A stretch of DNA of 19,605 bases from CAYTET01 sp964436975 (GTDB taxonomy: Bacteria; Bacillota_I; Bacilli_A; Erysipelotrichales; Erysipelotrichaceae). Below are positions 15,675 through 19,605 of the stretch, in pieces. The notes under the pieces are model-generated. The model saw only the letters and a list, made by a program, of their open reading frames with translations. It was not told where the DNA came from and did not search any database. Location of the stretch: the NCBI GenBank assembly GCA_964436975.1, contig CAYTET010000042.1, positions 1 through 19,605 of the forward strand, read 5' to 3'. Both the position numbers and the translations under genes were made by a program. Within the stretch, counting starts at the first letter, position 1, and each line of letters opens with the position of its first letter.

Positions 15675-17189
15675 ATGTCTAAAAAGAAACGAAGCAGTGC
15701 CGGACGAGTAATTGTTTATTTAATGGCGGTCCTGCTTCTAATGGCCTGTATTGGGTTTTCAGTGTATCTGTATCTTACCGTTAAGAACTGGCAGATAATT
15801 CCGGATAAGTACATGCAGTATGCCCTGTATGCGCTGATCGGGGTCAACGTGTTTCTGGCGCTGTTTGCCCTGCCGCCCAACATTTCAACGCTGAACAAAA
15901 TACTGTCCAGCGTGCTGTCGGGTCTGGTTGCCGCCGCTCTGATTATTGCCTCGGTGGTGCTGCCGGAATATAAAGGCAAATTTGAGAAAACCTTTACCGA
16001 AGTGCCGACCACGGGCCAGCTTAATATTGATATGTATGTTCTTAAAAACAGTTCCACCACGGATATCCAGCAGCTGGCCGGCCAGAAAGTGGCTGTCCAG
16101 AAGGATATTGACACCGAGAATCAGGACTATGCCGTCAAGGTTGTCAACCGGGAAATCAGCGGTGATGATATTGTTACGGTTTCCTATGATGATATTTACA
16201 GTGCTGTCGATGCGCTTTACAGCGGCCAGGCCGCGGCCTTGCTGCTGAGTGAATCCTATGCTGAAATTGTGGCTGACAACACTGATTACACCGACTTCTT
16301 TGACAAGGTTACCACTGTCTATACAGCGACCAAGAGCATCCAGCTCAGTTATGACACAACAGCCGTAACCAATGTGACCACCCAGCCGTTTATCATGCTG
16401 GTGGCCGGCCGGGACACCTATAATTACAACGGCATCAAGGCCAGTGCCAACGGCCGCAGCGATGTTGTCATGCTGCTGGTCGTCAATCCGGTCAACAAGC
16501 AGATTCTGGTAGTGACCATTCCGCGTGATTCCTATGTCGGACTGCGTGGAAAAGCCAGCAGCAAGGATAAAATAACGCATGCTTCCATTTACGGCATTGA
16601 CTGTCTGGTGCAGACGGTTAACAGTTTTTTGGATGTCAACATCAACTACTTCCTGCGCATCAACTTCTCGTCTGTCATCGATGTGGTAGATGCCCTCGGT
16701 GGCATTACCGTCGATAATCCATCCTATTTCTGCATGACTTACTCCAGCGGCGCGGCCAACTTCTGCTACGAGAAAGGTGTAATCAATCTTGATGGCAAAG
16801 AGGCTTTGGGCTATGTCAGGGAAAGACACTATAAAGGGCTGAGCGACTTCGCCCGCAACCAGCACCAGGCTATTGTCATCAAGGCCATGATTGACAAGGT
16901 TACTTCCGTTGACATGATTACCAAGTTCGGTGACCTGCTGACCTCCCTGGAGGGCAAGTTTGTGACGGATATGGGAGTCAATGATATTTATGCCCTGGCC
17001 CAGATGCAGCTGAATGACATGGCGGACTGGGATCTGGTCTCCTATGGTCTGACCGGCAAAACCGGTACGGCGCACAGCTATGCCATGGGCCGTGATCTGT
17101 CGGTCGTATTAATTAACAGCGACTCGGTGCAGACGGCTAAGGATATGATTCAGGCGGTCATGAGCAGTGAAGGATACCACGCCCAATAA
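15675..17189 (+). CDS. LytR-CpsA-Psr (LCP) glycopolymer ligase, copy 2
   Basis: A 504-aa paralogue of the preceding gene with the same order of parts: three N-terminal helices (about 13-34, 47-66, 77-96), an accessory domain (about 105-230) and an LCP domain (about 235-415). Catalytic-site motifs are GRSDVVMLL (260-268), TIPRDSYV (281-288), DKITHAS (298-304), VDALGGITVDNP (338-349), YVRERH (380-385) and RNQHQ (394-398). Cys310, Cys353 and Cys364 match the three cysteines of copy 1. The shared C-terminal tail around AQMQLNDMADWD lies outside the usual LCP core. It starts 23 bases after copy 1 with a GGGGAAAAG ribosome binding site, so the two are co-transcribed, and a terminator follows. Copies may differ in substrate preference or act redundantly, as is common for LCP proteins. 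Confidence 0.92.
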   Translation: MSKKKRSSAGRVIVYLMAVLLLMACIGFSVYLYLTVKNWQIIPDKYMQYALYALIGVNVFLALFALPPNISTLNKILSSVLSGLVAAALIIASVVLPEYKGKFEKTFTEVPTTGQLNIDMYVLKNSSTTDIQQLAGQKVAVQKDIDTENQDYAVKVVNREISGDDIVTVSYDDIYSAVDALYSGQAAALLLSESYAEIVADNTDYTDFFDKVTTVYTATKSIQLSYDTTAVTNVTTQPFIMLVAGRDTYNYNGIKASANGRSDVVMLLVVNPVNKQILVVTIPRDSYVGLRGKASSKDKITHASIYGIDCLVQTVNSFLDVNINYFLRINFSSVIDVVDALGGITVDNPSYFCMTYSSGAANFCYEKGVINLDGKEALGYVRERHYKGLSDFARNQHQAIVIKAMIDKVTSVDMITKFGDLLTSLEGKFVTDMGVNDIYALAQMQLNDMADWDLVSYGLTGKTGTAHSYAMGRDLSVVLINSDSVQTAKDMIQAVMSSEGYHAQ

Positions 17190-17216
17190 TTCTGATTGAT
17201 TGAAACATAACTAGTG

Positions 17217-17252
17217 AGAGGAAGCCTGCGCTGAAAGGTTTCCTCTTTTTTT
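17217..17252 (+). terminator. Intrinsic terminator after the LCP pair
   Basis: AGAGGAAGCCT (17217-17227) pairs with AGGTTTCCTCT (17236-17246), an 11-bp stem with one G-T pair and an 8-base loop. A run of six further T's reaches 17252. It separates the LCP unit from comFA, which therefore needs another promoter or read-through. Confidence 0.88.
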
Positions 17253-17296
17253 AGCGGGAATTCCAGCTTCCGGCGGCTATACAGACAGCAGGAGAT

Positions 17297-18301
17297 GATG
17301 TCCAATGCAATAGGTGCGGCAATACAGATTCCCAGTGGTTTTATCACGGGGCTAAAGGCTGGTACTGCCGCCGCTGCATCAGCTACAGCGGCACTGACCC
17401 GCAGCCGGCGGATTTATTCAAAGAGGTTGATGCCGAATATAAGCTGCCCTTTACCCTGACCCCGCTTCAGCAGCAGGTCAGCCGTCAGGTAAAGCAGCTG
17501 GTGGGCCAGGGAGCCAGCGTGCTGCTGCAGGCTGTCTGCGGCGCCGGCAAGACCGAACTTGTTATGGAAGCCATCAGCTATACCCTGACTAACGGCGGTC
17601 ATGTCGGGTTTGCCATCGCCCGCCGGCAAGTTGTTTTGGAAATAGTCCGCCGGCTGCAGCTGGCCTTCAGCCATCTGAAAGTAGTGGCAGTCTGTCAGGG
17701 CTATACCGCTGTTACTCGCGGCGACATCATTGTCTGTACGACCCACCAGCTGTTCCGCTATCATAATTACTTCGACCTGCTGATTATTGATGAGCCGGAT
17801 GCCTTTCCTTATAAAGGCAATATAGTGCTGCAGGGACTGGCCCAGAGCAGCTGCCGCGGCCAGTTCATCTATCTGACCGCCACTCCGGATGCGCCCCTTC
17901 TGGAAAAGGTGCGGATCGGTCAGCTGCAGCCGGTTTACCTGAACCGCCGGCCTTTCGGCAACGATCTGTGCGTTCCCAAAACCGTTTATGGCAGCCAGGT
18001 CAAACTGCTGGCTGCCGGCGTCAGTTGGCTGGCCGGCCAGCTTAAGCAAAACCATAAGGTAATGATCTTTGTGCCCTCGCGTCAGACCGGCCGCCGGCTG
18101 TACCGGATTTTGTCTCTATTTATCAGCTGCTGTCATGTTGACAGCACTACCGTCGGCAAGGACAAGCTGATCAGACAGTTTAAGACGGATACTTATAAAG
18201 TCTGTGTCTGCACATCGGTTCTGGAAAGAGGTGTCACAATCAGCGGTGTCAATGTGGCCGTGGTATATGCGGGGCTTTCTTTTGGGCCAAGGCATTCTTA
18301 G
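17297..18301 (+). CDS. comFA: ComFA-type competence helicase (5' part, broken by assembly gap)
   Basis: An SF2 DEAD/DEAH-box ATPase thought to power uptake of single-stranded DNA during transformation, at the inner face of the membrane with ComFC. A CX2C-X16-CX2C zinc finger is encoded at 17306-17377 (ending GWYCRRC), then Walker A VCGAGKTE (Lys codon 17549-17551), the DEPD box (17789-17800), YLTATPD and motif V TSVLERGVTISGVNV. Coding is genuine to about 18270. The following residues and the TAG at 18299-18301 come from a 51-base unrelated stretch next to a run of N's. The frame is open from 17255, but no ATG, GTG or TTG precedes the zinc finger in it; the start given is the codon after AGGAG (17290-17294) and is only nominal. 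A one-base error could restore an ATG at 17295 or 17298. Confidence 0.85.
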   Translation, partial: DVQCNRCGNTDSQWFYHGAKGWYCRRCISYSGTDPQPADLFKEVDAEYKLPFTLTPLQQQVSRQVKQLVGQGASVLLQAVCGAGKTELVMEAISYTLTNGGHVGFAIARRQVVLEIVRRLQLAFSHLKVVAVCQGYTAVTRGDIIVCTTHQLFRYHNYFDLLIIDEPDAFPYKGNIVLQGLAQSSCRGQFIYLTATPDAPLLEKVRIGQLQPVYLNRRPFGNDLCVPKTVYGSQVKLLAAGVSWLAGQLKQNHKVMIFVPSRQTGRRLYRILSLFISCCHVDSTTVGKDKLIRQFKTDTYKVCVCTSVLERGVTISGVNVAVVYAGLSFGPRHS

Positions 18302-18345
18302 CTAAACGAAACGTCAATCGCNNNNNNNNNNGCCGTGGTATATGC
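18257..18345. other. Assembly gap with duplicated 14-base flank inside comFA
   Basis: Ten N's (18322-18331) mark a scaffold join. The 14 bases GCCGTGGTATATGC occur just before it (18257-18270) and immediately after it (18332-18345). Merging the two copies joins comFA in frame, giving NVAVVYADHPVFDQ. The 51 bases between the first copy and the N's (18271-18321) break the protein and look like an erroneous contig tip. An insertion with a target duplication is a less likely alternative. Confidence 0.85.
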
Positions 18346-18508
18346 CGATCATCCGGTTTTTGATCAGGCGGCCCTGGTGCAGATGGCCGGCCGGGTCGGG
18401 CGCAGTCAGGCGGCTCCGGAAGGTGACTGCCTGTTTCTATGCCGCAGCCGGGCTGAAAAGATAGACGGCTGCTGTAAGAGCATTGTGACGGCTAACGCTG
18501 ATGGATAA
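18332..18508 (+). CDS. comFA: ComFA C-terminal fragment
   Basis: The frame that resumes right after the N's encodes the last part of the ComFA helicase. Helicase motif VI QMAGRVGR is at 18380-18403, containing the arginine finger expected for ATP hydrolysis, followed by a short tail ending in TAA at 18506-18508. It starts with AVVYADHPVFDQ, which repeats and then continues the end of the 5' part, so the two pieces belong to one gene of ordinary length. The last 8 bases overlap the comFC start (ATGGATAA), the tight coupling normal for comFA-comFC. Confidence 0.88.
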   Translation, partial: AVVYADHPVFDQAALVQMAGRVGRSQAAPEGDCLFLCRSRAEKIDGCCKSIVTANADG

Positions 18509-19166
18509 TTACTGCCTGTGGTGCGGCCGTTCTTTGAAATATGAAGGCAGTTTTGCGGAAGCCTTCTGGCAGCCGGATTGCCTGTGCGCCGACTGCCGCC
18601 GGCAGCTGCCCAAACAGACCTGCCGGATCCGGCTGGACGGTCTGAAAGTGGAAAGTCTTTATGTTTATGAGAAGACGGTCCGCCAGCTGCTGCTGCAGTA
18701 CAAGGACAGCCGGGATGAGGCTTTGTTTCCGGTGCTGCTGTGGCCCCAGGCCCAATCACTGCATAAGAAATATAAGAACCGGCTTATCGTTCCGGTACCC
18801 TCCAGTGCTGAAGCGGTCAAACGGCGCGGCTTTGTGCCGATCGAGCAGATGTGGCAGCCGGTCGGGCTCAAGATGACCCGGCTGCTGGTGAAGACCGATG
18901 ATTATGTCCAGAAGGGCCGGCCGGCCGGACTGCGCCGGCAGATTGCTGACCACATCCGGCTTAATGCTGAGCTGCCGACGGCTTCGGAAGTCGTGCTGAT
19001 TGATGATATCATTACCACCGGCGCCAGCCTGCAGGCCTGCTACCGCCTGCTGCAGCCGCATTACCGCCATATTGAAGCATTCACTATTGCTTACAGCCGC
19101 CGCTATCTGCCAAAGTGGCGCCGCTGCCTGAATGATCTGACAGGAGGTTTTCAGAATGAACAATGA
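18501..19166 (+). CDS. comFC: ComFC-type phosphoribosyltransferase-like competence protein
   Basis: A 221-aa ComF/GntX family protein. An N-terminal zinc-finger-like cluster has CLWC (5-8) and CLCADC (27-32). VPVPSSAEAVKRRGFVPIEQM (about 97-117) is the typical central block, split here around Arg-Arg-Gly. The type I phosphoribosyltransferase motif VVLIDDIITTGAS (164-176) carries the Asp-Asp pair and the Thr-Thr-Gly loop. Family members assist DNA uptake with ComFA in transformable Bacillota and are kept in many species not known to be transformable. It overlaps comFA by 8 bases and the next gene by 11 bases, so the three are translated together. Length is normal. Confidence 0.93.
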   Translation: MDNYCLWCGRSLKYEGSFAEAFWQPDCLCADCRRQLPKQTCRIRLDGLKVESLYVYEKTVRQLLLQYKDSRDEALFPVLLWPQAQSLHKKYKNRLIVPVPSSAEAVKRRGFVPIEQMWQPVGLKMTRLLVKTDDYVQKGRPAGLRRQIADHIRLNAELPTASEVVLIDDIITTGASLQACYRLLQPHYRHIEAFTIAYSRRYLPKWRRCLNDLTGGFQNEQ

Positions 19167-19383
19167 ATTTACCGGGCGGGTTATTGTCTTCAATAATGCC
19201 GGCCGCTACGGCTTTATCCGTGATTCAGCCGGCCGGGATATTTTTGTCCATGCCAGCCAGATTATTACCACTGGGTATAAAACGCTGGTACCCAATGAAC
19301 TGGTCAGTTACCGGCTGGTCAGCGGACCGCGCGGTCTGCAGGCCTGCAATGTCACCCGGCTAGCCGAAAAAAACCGCTTTTAA
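19156..19383 (+). CDS. Small cold-shock-domain protein
   Basis: A 75-aa protein made almost entirely of one cold-shock (OB-fold) domain. FTGRVIVFNNAGRYGFI (5-21) includes the RNP1-like RYGFI, and DIFVHAS (28-34) is the RNP2 motif. The rest, through VSYRLVSGPRGLQACNV, matches the final strands. Such proteins bind single-stranded RNA or DNA. AGGAGG (19142-19147), inside comFC, lies 8 bases before the ATG, which sits 11 bases before the comFC stop, so the gene appears to belong to the comF operon. Family assignment is good; a role in competence is only suggested by position. In many Bacillota the gene after comFC is instead hpf/raiA. Confidence 0.85.
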   Translation: MNNEFTGRVIVFNNAGRYGFIRDSAGRDIFVHASQIITTGYKTLVPNELVSYRLVSGPRGLQACNVTRLAEKNRF

Positions 19384-19605
19384 ATTATTTGTGAAAATGG
19401 TTTATATAGCAGTTTTTATTATGGACACCGACGGCATTGGTCAGAGTCTTGAATATGTTTTCGTCTACCCAATTGAATAGCCTCATTAGCAGATCAGATA
19501 CGAATTAATAAAACGAATAAGAAAATAAGCATTGATTTGCTTTGAAATCATGTGTCAATATCAAGGGAAAATGTCCCAAATAAAGAACCATACGAGCAAG
19601 GGAAT
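19384..19605. other. AT-rich right-end region without a confident gene
   Basis: The base composition is clearly richer in A and T than the preceding 19 kb. No terminator follows the cold-shock gene. A possible gene start lies at 19571 (an ATG after AAGGGAAA, reading MSQIKNHTSKG to the edge), too short to assign. A 33-codon minus-strand frame (19385-19486) has no ribosome binding site. The region could be an ordinary spacer or the edge of a mobile element. Confidence 0.4.

Noticed and set aside
15885..17075. 396-codon open frame on the minus strand opposite LCP copy 2
   Set aside because: It is antisense to a gene with clear catalytic motifs and low stop-codon chance on the opposite strand; its translation matches no known domain.
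18271..18321. 51-base segment as the end of an insertion sequence with 14-base target duplication
   Set aside because: The second copy of the repeat starts immediately after the N's, which is better explained by two overlapping contigs joined by a fixed 10-N spacer; no inverted repeat or transposase sequence is visible.
19385..19486. 33-codon minus-strand frame beginning MRLFNWVDENIFK
   Set aside because: Looks protein-like by eye but has no ribosome binding site and is too short to separate from chance.
19496..19520. TACGAATT and AACGAATA resembling the streptococcal competence CIN-box
   Set aside because: They lie downstream of the comF genes, are in AT-rich sequence where matches are expected, and face no competence gene in view.

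Overview
The window looks like chromosomal DNA from a low-to-medium GC Gram-positive bacterium (Bacillota). The signs are strong AGGAGG-type ribosome binding sites, two LytR-CpsA-Psr (LCP) proteins, a comFA-comFC pair, and a pgk-tpiA pair. The style of several proteins (PGK, the IMPACT-family protein, the short zinc-finger ComFA) suggests the Erysipelotrichia, but that is a judgement by eye. Almost every gene is on the + strand; the one clear exception is the IMPACT/YigZ-family gene at 13375-13989. I see no rRNA, tRNA or CRISPR array.

Positions 1-11195 hold a Wzx/Wzy-type surface polysaccharide or teichoic-acid-like locus. A promoter (84-112) and a structured leader with a 15-codon ORF precede wzx (flippase), a LicD-family phosphotransferase, an ExoA-like GT2, a second GT2, a GT4 and wzy (polymerase). 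An internal extended -10 promoter candidate (about 7329-7337) then precedes a three-gene priming module: a DegT-family aminotransferase, a polyprenyl-phosphate sugar-phosphate transferase and a membrane-bound nucleotide-sugar 4,6-dehydratase. A terminator at 11194-11227 closes the locus. From family knowledge, the dehydratase and aminotransferase would make a UDP-2-acetamido-4-amino-2,4,6-trideoxyhexose, the transferase would load it on undecaprenyl phosphate, and the GTs would extend the repeat. LicD may add phosphocholine or a similar group, Wzx would flip the repeat, and Wzy would polymerise it. The aminotransferase and primer closely resemble, from memory, the pair used for pneumococcal choline-containing teichoic acid. 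A free 4-amino group plus a phosphodiester would make the polymer zwitterionic.

Positions 11352-13376 carry pgk and tpiA with their own extended -10 promoter and a strong terminator. A convergent IMPACT-family gene follows. Its promoter is back-to-back with, and overlaps, the promoter of two tandem paralogous LCP genes (14092-17189). LCP enzymes attach undecaprenyl-linked glycopolymers to peptidoglycan, so they are likely functional partners of the polysaccharide locus although the glycolytic genes lie between.

Positions 17255-19383 hold comFA, comFC and a small cold-shock-domain gene, each overlapping the next by 8-11 nt. comFA is split by a 10-N assembly gap. A 14-base repeat on both sides of the gap shows how the reading frame rejoins, so the gene is probably intact in the cell apart from an unresolved start. 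The last 222 bases are AT-rich and contain no confident gene.
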